Below are positions 19,028 through 27,672 of a DNA stretch of 64,000 nucleotides, piece by piece. The position numbers were made by a program, and so were the translations under genes. Position 1 is the first letter of the stretch. Every line of letters starts with the position of its first letter. The notes under the pieces were generated by a model. That model was not told the DNA's origin, did not search any database, and saw only the letters and a program-made list of their open reading frames with translations. The stretch is from positions 1,091,501-1,155,500 of the forward strand of contig NZ_LR134173.1 in the NCBI RefSeq assembly GCF_900635815.1, read 5' to 3'. The stretch comes from Legionella cherrii (lineage in GTDB: Bacteria; Pseudomonadota; Gammaproteobacteria; Legionellales; Legionellaceae).

Positions 19028-19712
19028 CTCAGCGACACAAACGGTCTTTTGGTCATTTATAACCATAAGCCTGTACTTTATTGTCAAACAAATGTATCGC
19101 CGGTGGTCATTTTGGTGGCTCATGCCGCTTATTCTTACTCCCCTTCTGATTGCAGTGATGATTCATCTATTGCAGGTCAGTTACCAGGATTATTTTCGAG
19201 GGACACAATGGCTGGTCTTATTACTTGGACCAGCTACTGTCGCCTTTGCAATTCCTATATATGAACAACGTATGCTCATTCGTAAACACTGGCCCGTGCT
19301 GTTCATTGGTGTCATTACTGGAAGTTTAACTGCCATACTCTCAAGTTGGGCATTAGCTGTTCTTTTAGGCCTTGATGAAAATGTACGCCTGAGCCTATTA
19401 CCGCGCTCGATTAGTACACCATTCGCAATGGAAGTCTCTCGTGCCATTGGTGGCACACCGGATCTGACCGCCATTTTCGTTATTATTACGGGCATATTGG
19501 GAGCAGTTATTGGTGAGCTGATCCTCATGTATGTATCGTTCAATTCATCCCTTGCCCGAGGTACTTTTTTAGGTGTTGGCGCCCATGCAGCAGGAACCGC
19601 CCAGGCGCGTAAAATAGGGCAAACCGAAGGAACAATTGCTAGCTTGTCGATGATCTTGGTTGGTCTTTTAAATGTCCTTCTTCTTCCTTTTATTAGCCAT
19701 TTTCTGAAATAA
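19005..19712 (+). CDS. CidB/LrgB family membrane protein
   Basis: Integral inner-membrane partner of the CidA/LrgA-like protein. The start at 19005 gives 235 residues and is preferred over an in-frame ATG at 18972, because GGAGA lies 8 bp upstream and LrgB proteins begin close to the first membrane helix. Typical features are LLGPATVAFAIPIY, LLPRSISTPFAMEVSRAIGG and GVGAHAAGTAQARKIG, the last a strong LrgB signature. Six or more hydrophobic helices. Confidence 0.9.
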   Translation: MFSHLLANSATQTVFWSFITISLYFIVKQMYRRWSFWWLMPLILTPLLIAVMIHLLQVSYQDYFRGTQWLVLLLGPATVAFAIPIYEQRMLIRKHWPVLFIGVITGSLTAILSSWALAVLLGLDENVRLSLLPRSISTPFAMEVSRAIGGTPDLTAIFVIITGILGAVIGELILMYVSFNSSLARGTFLGVGAHAAGTAQARKIGQTEGTIASLSMILVGLLNVLLLPFISHFLK

Positions 19713-19913
19713 CAATTCTAGTTTCTGGCCGCTCCCACATCATCCCGAGCATCACGGGTATCCCGCAGCCGACTCTTGTGCTACAGCGCGGAGATCCCTG
19801 GTTGTACTCGAGATGAAGTGTAGCGAATTGTGAACCGACATTAAATTTCGGATGTTAATCAATCCTTAAGCTTATTTGTTTTAAACTGATAAAAAGCGAA
19901 AGAGGAGACTACC

Positions 19914-20159
19914 ATGTCAAACAAAAAATTCACTGAACGTTTGAACCAGGAGCTCGATGAGCTTGGTGTTCCTGAGTTAATGACTGAGCGTGTACAAGTA
20001 TGCTCCAAATTATTTCAATTACCTAAATTTAAAATTGAAGCGCTCTTGCACGGTGTTGTTGCTTTAGATGGCGATTCCATGCAAAAAATTGCCGATGAGC
20101 TTGAAGTCAGTGCGGATTGGTTGTTTGGCGACGCTAAAGGGAAAACAAAGCTTCACTAG
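19914..20159 (+). CDS. Small HTH-like (XRE-type) protein
   Basis: An 81-residue protein with a helix-turn-helix-like pattern in the C-terminal half (FKIEALLHGVVALDGDSMQKIADELEVSADWLFG), like the end of an XRE/Cro domain where the last helix is followed by a WLF motif. Good ribosome site (GAGGAG). Probably a small DNA-binding regulator; the target is unknown. Confidence 0.65.
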   Translation: MSNKKFTERLNQELDELGVPELMTERVQVCSKLFQLPKFKIEALLHGVVALDGDSMQKIADELEVSADWLFGDAKGKTKLH

Positions 20160-20167
20160 CTCTTAAC

Positions 20168-20194
20168 AAGCCCAGTTCGCTATGTTCTGGGCTT
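20168..20194 (+). terminator. Hairpin after the small HTH gene
   Basis: AAGCCCAG (20168-20175) and CTGGGCTT (20187-20194) form an 8-bp stem with an 11-nt loop, 9 bp past the stop. There is no clear T-tract, so termination is tentative. Confidence 0.5.
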
Positions 20195-20214
20195 ATGACA
20201 AGGAGTTTTGTCGG

Positions 20215-20367
20215 TTAGCTAAGACTTGGCTCATGTGCAAACGGCTCCGCTTCTTTGTCTATGTCTAGTTCAGCTTGTGCCAATGAAATAATGCCATCTA
20301 ATGCACGGGCAATCGCACCTTGAGTAAATGGGTTGAATGAATTGGTAGTGTAGGCTGAATATAACAT
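20215..20367 (-). CDS. Possible small membrane protein or gene remnant
   Basis: A minus-strand frame open from ~20457, with its first ATG at 20367, encodes 50 residues (or ~80 if read from the preceding stop). The upstream part is hydrophobic (FLVLFPFAMLYSAY) and the C-terminus acidic. No ribosome site is obvious and the hydrophobic part lacks a start codon, which suggests a truncated gene. Possible remnant of a paralogue of the neighbouring small hydrophobic-protein gene, but this is a guess. Confidence 0.25.
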   Translation of the reverse strand: MLYSAYTTNSFNPFTQGAIARALDGIISLAQAELDIDKEAEPFAHEPSLS

Positions 20368-20436
20368 AGCGAATGGAAATAGAACTAAGAATACTACTTG
20401 CCTTATCGATTCACAAAAATAAGCTGTCGCTATTAC

Positions 20437-20468
20437 AATCAGGTTAAGGATGATTTCTTAACCTGATT
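20437..20468. terminator. Strong hairpin between convergent genes
   Basis: A perfect 12-bp inverted repeat (AATCAGGTTAAG / CTTAACCTGATT) with an 8-nt loop, 16 bp beyond the stop of the minus-strand gene ending at 20485. T-rich sequence follows on the plus strand. Probably a (bidirectional) terminator. Confidence 0.65.
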
Positions 20469-20484
20469 CAATCTGTTTTGTTTG

Positions 20485-20838
20485 TTATTGTAGGATTCGG
20501 TGGAACGTGTTGACTCCGTGATTGATTACATCAACACCGTTAGCAACCCTGGGAATTGTAGAATTGGGTGAGAAAAATCCGAGTCCCGCTTGAATTCCTC
20601 GAACGATGTTGGCACCTGCGGCCCAATTATTTAATGTATTAGGGGCAATGGCTTCGAACGCATGAATTGCAACATCGGGGAGATACTCGATTACTGCCGC
20701 TTCTGGATTATTGAGGTATTGATACATAACAAGCCCAGCAACCAATGCATTGTAGCCTCGATACACAGTGCTCCAGCTTAACAGGTTATACATAGTCAGC
20801 GATTTTTGGGGTGTTGCAGATTGTTTTTCATAAGCCAT
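20485..20838 (-). CDS. Small hypothetical protein, possibly membrane-associated
   Basis: A 117-residue protein with moderately hydrophobic segments (~28-42, ~70-90) and a sequence rich in A, N and V. AAGGAG lies upstream of the ATG. No family recognised. It ends just before a strong hairpin terminator. Confidence 0.55.
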   Translation of the reverse strand: MAYEKQSATPQKSLTMYNLLSWSTVYRGYNALVAGLVMYQYLNNPEAAVIEYLPDVAIHAFEAIAPNTLNNWAAGANIVRGIQAGLGFFSPNSTIPRVANGVDVINHGVNTFHRILQ

Positions 20839-21111
20839 GTTTCCTACTCCTTGTTATTGTAAATTATAAAAATCCGTTTATCGTGCAACATTATAAAGTA
20901 AGTTTTGAATTTATATAAGAAATCATTCTACTGAGACCCCTTAAATTCCTTCTGTAATTAAGGTTGAAGTTGAAAAAAAACAAGTTAAAATAATCACTTG
21001 CTTCTGGAAAACCTTAATAAAAAAATGAACAGGCATTTTCAGTAGCTCAATTACGCAGTGGATTAAGCCAGGATTTAATCCCCATTTATATTTTTTTAAA
21101 AGGATTTTGAA

Positions 21112-21696
21112 ATGCCAGGATCAACTTCAAACATATTAACTCGTCTTCAGGCACGCGTGCCTACTTCTTCCTCAGCCCATAGGAATACGCAAAGAACGAA
21201 TGGCGGTTTATTGGTGACGCAAAGTACAATACAAGCAGGAATGCAAATTAATAATACAACAAGTCCTATTGCTTTAATCCCTATCGCTTTTGCCCAGACC
21301 CTAAATTCCGGATATGCTGTAGTACGCTCCGATACCCACCTCAATGAAAAATTGATCCAAGGGCTTCAAGCAATTTTTTCTGCTGTGATCCTGGGATTGG
21401 CAATCAGTTTGGTATTTCATGATGACCAAATAGTGAGGCAAGTTATGTTCTTATTTCAACTCCTCTATGGAGCCTTATTCCTCGTTACCTGGGGTGGTAG
21501 CGAGGTTTCTAAAGATACAACGTCAACACCTGCCAACAATGGAGTCGCACCTCTTCTACTTAAATCGATTATTAAGAGCCCTGCTGAGGACGATTTAGAA
21601 AAGGGTGAAAAAAGTGAAAATGAGGAAGAAGTTGAAGCAAGTGATGACGAGAAAATAGAAATAGAGGAACAGAGAAAACTCTCTAACTCGAAGTAA
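21112..21696 (+). CDS. Two-helix membrane protein with acidic tail, candidate effector
   Basis: A 194-residue protein with a polar S/T/Q-rich N-terminus (1-75), two adjacent membrane helices (~86-103 and ~109-127) and a strongly acidic C-terminus (EEEVEASDDEKIEIEEQ near 170-186) that resembles the E-block Dot/Icm secretion signal. It has no signal peptide. The ribosome site AAAGGA is well placed. Effectors with a paired helix hairpin commonly insert in host membranes. No homologue is recognised. Confidence 0.6.
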   Translation: MPGSTSNILTRLQARVPTSSSAHRNTQRTNGGLLVTQSTIQAGMQINNTTSPIALIPIAFAQTLNSGYAVVRSDTHLNEKLIQGLQAIFSAVILGLAISLVFHDDQIVRQVMFLFQLLYGALFLVTWGGSEVSKDTTSTPANNGVAPLLLKSIIKSPAEDDLEKGEKSENEEEVEASDDEKIEIEEQRKLSNSK

Positions 21697-21808
21697 TCTT
21701 GGTAGCGAGGGGATATTCTCATTCTGCATAGGCTTGCCTTGAGCAGTTCTCTGCCAAAGTCTCGTGAATAAGTCGCGGGAGGGAAGCATTGCAAATTAGA
21801 GCGGGATT

Positions 21809-22909
21809 TTAAATATGGGATGAAGGCTGCGGTGAGCTATCCTCTCCAAGTTTTATACCAGTCAATATTTTTTGAAATATATCAAAATTTTTGCTTTGTG
21901 AGCGGGTATCAATAATTGGAAACATGATATGGTGGAAAAAAGAGGCTCTTTTTTCAATTTCCTCAGCATAAATTTCAGCGATGAGTTCTGGCTCATTTTT
22001 AAATTCGCCACAACCCCAAGCGCCAAACATCGCATAAGGTTGGTTGGCAATAATTAATGTGTCCAGTTGTGCCGCAATGCGTCGTCTTAAATCATCCCGG
22101 TGTTCTTTGACTACTTCCGGCGCTTTTGAATGGGATTCAGCAAAGTGTTCTGGTGCTGCAGATCTTAATTCACGAAAAGGAAAAATATTTGTTGGCACAA
22201 GAAATGAAAAGCTCATGTCAGGATCAGAAACCTTATTGTTTGAAAAATCATCCATTGATGCTGTAAGCAACACTTCCGGACCTCTAAAACAAATTCTCGG
22301 TTCATCACTATGGAATGTTTTACATGCGTTGGGTGAATAGGCTTCTTTACAGCGTTTCTTTAAAGTTTCGAGTTCTTCAGTAGTCATTCTCCTTCGGCCT
22401 TCGACTAATTCCACGCCTTCAGGAGTATAAAGAAATGTATTCTCATAATTCTTATCATGTCGGACTATTTTATCCATTAATGAAAGCGCGCAAGTGGTTC
22501 GATGCCACATGTTTTCTTCTTGAGCACTTCCACCTTCCAATGACGCTCCACCGGGATAGAGGGAATTGGCCATATTTAATACGGAATAAATTTTTGCATA
22601 CTTTTGGGTAGCCTCCATCGCCGTAACACCCCAATCTTGGTATACGACTTCAACCTCAGGAGGAGGCTCAGATCTTTTTTTCTCCCAAGAAATTAAATTT
22701 CTGGCTGCTATCTTTTTTAATTCCTGTAATTTTTTCAAATCAGTGATTGTACTTAAAGTTTTGCCCATGCTTTCATGACGCCAACGCTCACCAGAAAGAG
22801 TACCTTTGAATAAGCTGGGTTTATGGGCTTCATGAACACTAAAAATGGCAGCATGTTCTACTACTTGACTTGGGCTGGGAGATTTTCCTCTAAAAAATTT
22901 TAGCAACAT
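21809..22909 (-). CDS. TIGR02452-type microbial PARG / MavL-like macrodomain protein
   Basis: A 366-residue protein of the TIGR02452 family, whose members bind or hydrolyse ADP-ribose. The signature loop is present: NSLYPGGASLEGGSAQEE at 115-132 (compare PGGG...QEE in microbial poly(ADP-ribose) glycohydrolases), as are the closing FGAWGCGEFKNEP (~307-319) and an FFHHIMFPI strand. The Gly-rich loop is altered (PGGAS for GGG) while the Gln-Glu-Glu is kept. Legionella MavL is a related effector acting on ADP-ribosylated ubiquitin, so this could be a paralogous effector, though a bacterial housekeeping role is possible. Confidence 0.8.
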   Translation of the reverse strand: MLLKFFRGKSPSPSQVVEHAAIFSVHEAHKPSLFKGTLSGERWRHESMGKTLSTITDLKKLQELKKIAARNLISWEKKRSEPPPEVEVVYQDWGVTAMEATQKYAKIYSVLNMANSLYPGGASLEGGSAQEENMWHRTTCALSLMDKIVRHDKNYENTFLYTPEGVELVEGRRRMTTEELETLKKRCKEAYSPNACKTFHSDEPRICFRGPEVLLTASMDDFSNNKVSDPDMSFSFLVPTNIFPFRELRSAAPEHFAESHSKAPEVVKEHRDDLRRRIAAQLDTLIIANQPYAMFGAWGCGEFKNEPELIAEIYAEEIEKRASFFHHIMFPIIDTRSQSKNFDIFQKILTGIKLGEDSSPQPSSHI

Positions 22910-23346
22910 AATTCACAAACCCTTATTTTATTTTGTACTCAATATGCGCTTTTTTTGGAGCGCTCTGAATCAATATTCTGCAATAAATACATCAAACAAA
23001 CAGCCAACAAAAAGTTTAATATAGGGTTCTGCGGAGGACCTTATATCCATACATTTCTATCAAAATTAGAGTGGAAAAACTCTAATTCTATTCGTAGACG
23101 AATTCACCTGACTATATATTGATAATAGTGTATGTAATTTGGAATTCAAGAGCAGCACGCAGGTCTCCAAGTGTTGACCGCTATGAAACACGGAATTGAT
23201 TCATCGGACTCGCCCTACTGGTTTATTCTTAAGAGAATAACCAGAAACAAGCTTGAATTAGAAAATTGTCAGGATTTAGTTGAACTTATATTCCTTAAGC
23301 CTTAAATAAGTTATATTAAGAGAATCATAGAACAAGGAGCGTTTAT
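22910..23346. other. Intergenic region without a recognised gene
   Basis: A 437-bp AT-rich gap. It contains a hairpin at 23218-23244 (CTGGTTTATTCT / AGAATAACCAG, one bulged T, 4-nt loop) and a short dyad GAATCAATATTC near 22970. No coding signal or RNA gene seen; the 3' part should hold the promoter of the secreted protein gene at 23347. Confidence 0.6.
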
Positions 23347-23673
23347 ATGATGAAAAATTTAATAAAAAATTGGATTGGGCTTATTCTATTTTCTTTTACA
23401 ATTCAAGCCATCGCCAAGGATACAATCACCGTTCAAGTAAAAACAGATGAAAAAACAGCTGCTGCTTTGGGATTTACTGTGGAGGGTAAAAAATCGGGGG
23501 CTCGAGGCAAGTCCTACTCAGGCAAAGGACCAGCGAATAAAGTATATATCTTTGGTTATCGAAAAAATTCAGCATTTGGTCCGGATATTTTATGTGGCTC
23601 CCAAAAGCTGGCAAAAGACAGTATTGTGACTTTAGTGACCTCAGGAGATCATTGCTCCATTGAAATCGATTAG
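23347..23673 (+). CDS. Small secreted basic protein
   Basis: A 108-residue protein with a typical signal peptide (MMKNLIKNWIGLILFSFTIQ, cleavage likely after AIA at ~24). The mature part is small, with a G/K/S-rich basic loop (KKSGARGKSYSGKGP) and two cysteines (CGSQKL, DHCSIEID) that may form a disulfide. AAGGAG precedes the ATG. Small periplasmic or secreted proteins of this kind are common in Legionella; function unknown. Confidence 0.7.
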   Translation: MMKNLIKNWIGLILFSFTIQAIAKDTITVQVKTDEKTAAALGFTVEGKKSGARGKSYSGKGPANKVYIFGYRKNSAFGPDILCGSQKLAKDSIVTLVTSGDHCSIEID

Positions 23674-23726
23674 GGGCTGTTTACCATTGTCCGATACTCG
23701 GGTTTTGCAGGATGATTGTAGTGTCT

Positions 23727-24386
23727 TTATGGATTAGCGAACATGAGTCCCGCATCCTCAATCATTTGCTCATATATCAAAACCAAAACCGAGCCTTGAT
23801 GAATTTCCAAAACAATGTCAGATAGTCGAGTTCGATTGAAACACGAAGTTTTTCCTGGAAAAGAAAGTTGCGATTGATTGAGCTCCCATTGAAGCCCTTT
23901 TGAAGAAATAGTTGCTGTGGGTATTCCGATTAATGAAATTTTTGTATGCATGGGTAATGAGCAACCCATACTTGATTTTTCATTTAAAACAAAGCCGCGT
24001 ATCGGGGGCGCATACAAAAGACAATTGGTTTCCATAAAAATATTAATATTATTCAGTATATGATCTAAATGCCCGCCATTGATTCCCACTATAATGGCAG
24101 GTAATAAATCATTTTCTTTCAAATAATGCATCGCCTTTTGATAATCACTAAAATTTTGATCGGCTGAATGAAGAAAAGGATGGTTTTCTAAGAGAGCTGG
24201 TCGGACAGAATCGAAATCCCCAGTGATTAAGTGCGGGCTAATTCCACGCTCTAATAGACTATTTGCTGCCCCATCCGCTGCGATAATGGGCAGGCTCAAC
24301 GTTTTGAAAAAGGAGGACTCAGGTAATTCTCCATTGAGGCATAGAATCGATTGATAGCCTGTTAAATTAATTACATCGTGCATCAT
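23727..24386 (-). CDS. thiN: Thiamine pyrophosphokinase
   Basis: Converts thiamine plus ATP to thiamine pyrophosphate and AMP. Motifs are clear in the 219 residues: AADGAANSLLERGISPHLITGDFDS broken across ~36-60 (metal-binding GDFDS at 56-60), DQNFSDYQKAM (~75-86) and NGGHLDHILNNI (~103-114). The C-terminal domain (SLIGIPTATISSKGLQWELN) is the thiamine-binding beta-roll. It overlaps the SemiSWEET gene by 20 bp and sits downstream of a TPP riboswitch, so its expression should fall when TPP is plentiful. Confidence 0.9.
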   Translation of the reverse strand: MMHDVINLTGYQSILCLNGELPESSFFKTLSLPIIAADGAANSLLERGISPHLITGDFDSVRPALLENHPFLHSADQNFSDYQKAMHYLKENDLLPAIIVGINGGHLDHILNNINIFMETNCLLYAPPIRGFVLNEKSSMGCSLPMHTKISLIGIPTATISSKGLQWELNQSQLSFPGKTSCFNRTRLSDIVLEIHQGSVLVLIYEQMIEDAGLMFANP

Positions 24387-24633
24387 AATGTCTTTTTAAA
24401 AAAATAAGCAGCACACTGACAATTAAGCCTACGACGTTAGAACTGATCACAAAAAAGGAATCCGTGCTGCTTCCATAAATAATCCACGCTACAGAACAGA
24501 CGAGGTAATTAATCAACATGATCATCGAAAGATCCTGTGTTGATCGTGTTTTTAAGGATTTGATAATTTGCGGTAATAAGCCAATAAACGAAGTAATAAA
24601 AGCAATAACACCTGAGAACATAACAATAGACAC
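24367..24633 (-). CDS. SemiSWEET / PQ-loop transporter, predicted thiamine transporter
   Basis: An 88-residue protein with three membrane helices (~3-21, 37-54, 60-79) and the PQ-loop motif (LLPQIIKSLKTRSTQDLS), characteristic of SemiSWEETs, which act as dimers. A GTG start at 24633 is chosen because GGAGG is 5 bp upstream and an in-frame ATG at 24621 is too far away. It directly follows a TPP riboswitch and overlaps thiN, so thiamine or a precursor is the most likely substrate. SemiSWEETs usually carry sugars, but PnuT thiamine carriers share a similar fold. Confidence 0.82.
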   Translation of the reverse strand: MSIVMFSGVIAFITSFIGLLPQIIKSLKTRSTQDLSMIMLINYLVCSVAWIIYGSSTDSFFVISSNVVGLIVSVLLIFLKRHYDARCN

Positions 24634-24634
24634 A

Positions 24635-24712
24635 TTTTCCTCCGCTCAGACGAATGAGATCAGGTTCAAAGGGTTGGTTCATCCTCTCAGCCATAACTGG
24701 CACCCCTAATGT
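24635..24712 (-). promoter_or_regulatory. TPP riboswitch (THI element)
   Basis: Read on the minus strand, the segment has the conserved core in order: TTAGGGGTGCC, GGCTGAGAGGATG, CCCTTTGAACCTGATC and a closing GAGCGGAGGA that contains the ribosome binding site of the SemiSWEET gene. TPP binding would hide this site and lower translation of the transporter and thiamine pyrophosphokinase. Confidence 0.93.
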
Positions 24713-24906
24713 ACGAACAATATTTTACCATGAAGGGTAAAAGCTGAAAAGTAAATCCTCTCAATGCTTCATTACTTGATCATTTTATTTGCTATCACAT
24801 CATTTTGCCTGCCTTTAACTCAGAAAAATGCATTCAAATACAATCTAATTACTTTTAATTAAAAATGGCATCGCAACAACCCAATGAATCATAAAAAATA
24901 CTAAAT

Positions 24907-24944
24907 GTTAAGATTTTGTTAAGGTTGGCGTTCTAAAATATAGT
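24907..24944 (+). promoter_or_regulatory. Candidate PmrA box and -10 upstream of the GT-like ankyrin gene
   Basis: GTTAAG (24907-24912) and GTTAAG (24918-24923) are exact copies with an 11-bp period. TAAAAT, a -10-like hexamer, starts 10 bp after the second copy. The start codon is 32 bp further on. Confidence 0.45.
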
Positions 24945-24975
24945 TTATAAATTGGTCAGTTAGAGGATTCATTTT

Positions 24976-26631
24976 ATGGGTAAGGTTATTGTTATTCATG
25001 CTAATTGTCATAATCCAACCGCAAAAGGTGATTTTGCTTTCGCCGGTAATATTGCTAAGGATGTTGTCCGCGAGCTCGAAAAAAAGGGCGTACAGGATAT
25101 TGATGTCGTTTTAGTCAGTACGCTTGATGGGATTCCTCGATTTAAAAGTATGTACGGGACTCCAGTCAATGGTCGGGTATCAATAGAGGGGACTGATGTT
25201 GGACTGTCTTCCTTGGAAGAGTTTGATGCAGTTGAAAATACTGTGGTAGCCTTTATCGATGCCAATCGGTGTAAGCATTCAGCTGCTCATCTTGTGAAAC
25301 GAGTTCTCTCTCCTGACAGCAAATTCTTATTTGTAGGAAACGTAAACCAAGCGGCCTTTGCAGACATGTTTATGCAAACATTATACCGTATGCAAGCCAA
25401 GCAGGATCAACCTGAGGTCTATGACTCATTTAGTGATAAGGATATGTTGATTGGCAGTGCAGGTATTGGCCAGGATCGATTAGGTTTACCTACCATTACT
25501 AAAGCAGAAGATTTACCGGCATTAAGTAATCCTGAGAAAGCGTCACTTCCGACAGGTAAATATGGTTTTATGTATCTTGCCGCAGTAGATTCTTCTAAAG
25601 ATTATAAATTAATCGCACAATACATTAAGTTAAGTGGTCAAGATAAATATGTTCTAGTCGGGGATTTTGGCAGTAAAAAATCGGATATCCAATATGCATA
25701 TTATCATGATACGACATTGCCTACTTCCAAGTCACTGCCAGCAATAGAATACCATCAAAGCTTACCCAATGGAGTAATGCGCCAAACAGTTGCTCATTCA
25801 TCAGGCGATTTGGTTTTGTCAACGGGTGTTACCAGTACTTTGGAAGCGATGAGGGATAAAAAGCTGACCTATTATCAAGATATGTCAAACAATACCGAAT
25901 TCGTTGCCGCTTATTTAATTGCTGTGAAATCACTGGTTGCGAGTGATACCACTTTATTTGGCGCCATGCCCAATATGATTATCGAATTATCAAATCTGCT
26001 TTTTGCTAACAAGCCACTCAGTCGGGTTGATATGGAGCGTACCCATGAGTTGTTAGAAATCTCTTCTATCAGCTCCAGATTGGTGGACACGAACCAGACG
26101 ATTATGGATCAAGCCAGTGGAAAACTCGCACCAAGACTGCTTACTTTTTTGGGTGAGTCACGTAAGACACACGATTCAGTTCAACTCGCCAATGTCTGTG
26201 CTTCATTACGTAAAACAGGTGAATTGGGTAGTCCAGTGCACGATCAGGCCCTCAGAAGAGCTGCAACTTGGGGGCGATTATTTGAACTTAAGGTGCTCAT
26301 CAAATCAATGCCGAAACCGGATTTGGATAAAACAGACTCTAATTATCAACGCACAGCACTGCATTGGGCCGTTTATAGCAAAAATTTGGATTGCGCGCGC
26401 GCATTAGTGAGAGCTGGAGCATCTCTAGATCTTCAGGATAGCGAGGGGCAAACGCCGCTTCATAAGGCCGTGGTACGGGGTGATCGAGAAATGATCAAAA
26501 TGCTTATAGAGGCAGGTGCTTCCATAGATATTCCTGATAAGTCGCACCATAGTCCTAAAGATTGTGCCCCAGATGGTGGTGTCCTGGCATTTATTAATGA
26601 TTGTCATTCTCACCTGCAACCTAAAGGCTAA
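24976..26631 (+). CDS. Ankyrin-repeat protein with possible glycosyltransferase-like N-terminal domain, candidate effector
   Basis: A 551-residue soluble protein. The N-terminal ~330 residues look like a two-domain Rossmann-like fold: GKVIVIHANCHNPTAKGDFAFAGNIAKDVVREL at the start, KYVLVGDFGSKKSDIQYAYYHD (~225-246), and SSGDLVLSTGVTSTLEAM (~275-292), a pattern like the donor-binding loop of GT-B enzymes. Residues ~425-540 carry three good ankyrin repeats (RTALHWAVYSKNLDCARALVRAGASLD; QTPLHKAVVRGDREMIKMLIEAGA). The domain pairing and candidate PmrA box suggest a Dot/Icm effector. The enzymatic assignment is tentative. It has no signal peptide. Confidence 0.7.
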   Translation: MGKVIVIHANCHNPTAKGDFAFAGNIAKDVVRELEKKGVQDIDVVLVSTLDGIPRFKSMYGTPVNGRVSIEGTDVGLSSLEEFDAVENTVVAFIDANRCKHSAAHLVKRVLSPDSKFLFVGNVNQAAFADMFMQTLYRMQAKQDQPEVYDSFSDKDMLIGSAGIGQDRLGLPTITKAEDLPALSNPEKASLPTGKYGFMYLAAVDSSKDYKLIAQYIKLSGQDKYVLVGDFGSKKSDIQYAYYHDTTLPTSKSLPAIEYHQSLPNGVMRQTVAHSSGDLVLSTGVTSTLEAMRDKKLTYYQDMSNNTEFVAAYLIAVKSLVASDTTLFGAMPNMIIELSNLLFANKPLSRVDMERTHELLEISSISSRLVDTNQTIMDQASGKLAPRLLTFLGESRKTHDSVQLANVCASLRKTGELGSPVHDQALRRAATWGRLFELKVLIKSMPKPDLDKTDSNYQRTALHWAVYSKNLDCARALVRAGASLDLQDSEGQTPLHKAVVRGDREMIKMLIEAGASIDIPDKSHHSPKDCAPDGGVLAFINDCHSHLQPKG

Positions 26632-26672
26632 AACATCTAAACAAGCCATAAAATTGGGTTTTCACCTCAAGG

Positions 26673-26702
26673 TTGGGGAGCTTAATAGTCCCCAATCTTT
26701 CT
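26673..26702 (+). terminator. Rho-independent terminator
   Basis: TTGGGGA (26673-26679) pairs with TCCCCAA (26689-26695) across a 9-nt loop, followed by TCTTTCTT. It lies ~40 bp after the ankyrin gene stop. Confidence 0.65.
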
Positions 26703-26920
26703 TCGTACTGACGAAGTTTTATCCTTATTTGACAGAATCACCATGTTAAACTTTGTGCAAAAAGTCAACTTTTTTCATCTGTTCAAAAGGCTTTCTTTTT
26801 TGCATAATGGACTGCGATGTCAGTTTGGTTAAAATTTTTTCTTTCTAAATTGACATTAGAGTTGATTATTGATCCTTAAAGACATGTTCCTTGAGGATGT
26901 TTTTCAGATAAGGAATAAAA

Positions 26921-27421
26921 ATGAAAAAAATTGTTTTGTTAATCATGGGATGGACTTTAATGGGTTTGGCAGTAGCTGCAAACAACCCCAAAGAAGAGGT
27001 CCGGCATATTGTGACGCTCAATGGTCTGGCTCAAGGCGAGGGACGGTTTATTCGGACTGATGTTATTGAGAATGGTAAATATAAATTTGGCTATTATTTT
27101 TGCGGGACCCGCCATAGCGTAGTCTATGGAGATATCGTTTTTGCTGACGAAGTGGGTGAGTCCTATCGTGTAGAACGATCCATTAAGTTTTCCATTTGCC
27201 AGGATGAAACGTTAACGGATTGCCAGGAATTTGCTACGGACCAGTTTACTATTTTTAAGAATAAAGACGGTTATTTGGAAACCGATAGTCGCCCTGTTTT
27301 ACCTCTAAGTATTGCCTCCGTAAAAGATGCATTTAAAGCCTGTGAGCCTAATCCGGAAGAAGATAATCGGATGAAAAAAATAATTCATGCGGGCAGTCAT
27401 TATCTGATTCGCCAAGGCTGA
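26921..27421 (+). CDS. Secreted hypothetical protein
   Basis: A 166-residue protein with a signal peptide (MKKIVLLIMGWTLMGLAVAA, cleavage near residue 20). The mature domain is beta-rich with four cysteines (YFCGTRH, SICQDE, DCQEFA, KACEPN) that could form two disulfides. Ribosome site AAGGAAT upstream. No family recognised; probably periplasmic or secreted by the type II system. Confidence 0.65.
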   Translation: MKKIVLLIMGWTLMGLAVAANNPKEEVRHIVTLNGLAQGEGRFIRTDVIENGKYKFGYYFCGTRHSVVYGDIVFADEVGESYRVERSIKFSICQDETLTDCQEFATDQFTIFKNKDGYLETDSRPVLPLSIASVKDAFKACEPNPEEDNRMKKIIHAGSHYLIRQG

Positions 27422-27479
27422 TTTTTTAGCCTGGGTATAGCGGCGCGTATTTCGTGGCGCCAAGAAGTTTTCTGTTAAA

Positions 27480-27520
27480 AAAACCTCTCCCGCTTGTGGG
27501 AGAGGGGCAGGGGTAAGGGC
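27480..27520. repeat. Dispersed CCTCTCCC-GGGAGAGG hairpin repeat
   Basis: CCTCTCCC (27483-27490) and GGGAGAGG (27497-27504) form a perfect 8-bp stem with a 6-nt loop, followed by GGCAGGGGTAAGGGC. Variants occur at 17593-17618 and 48245-48335. This is the common proteobacterial intergenic GGGAGAGGG-type repeat and could act as a terminator. Confidence 0.6.
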
Positions 27521-27672
27521 TATTAATCGACTTTACCTACATCCACCCTGATGTGCAGCGGCTATTGATGGGGAGAAGGGAAATACCTATAAAATCTTGA
27601 TTCCAGATTTTTTTGCAAATTTAGAGCAAAAGTATAGAGATTTTACTATAATGCCCACTATTTTTTTACAAA

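Noticed and set aside
22910..23346. tRNA or small RNA gene in the intergenic gap
   Set aside because: Only one isolated hairpin and no cloverleaf or conserved T-loop sequence was found by eye.
24509..24703. Minus-strand 64-residue frame starting inside the TPP riboswitch
   Set aside because: It runs through the riboswitch and overlaps the SemiSWEET frame in another phase; the membrane-helix protein in the other frame is clearly real.
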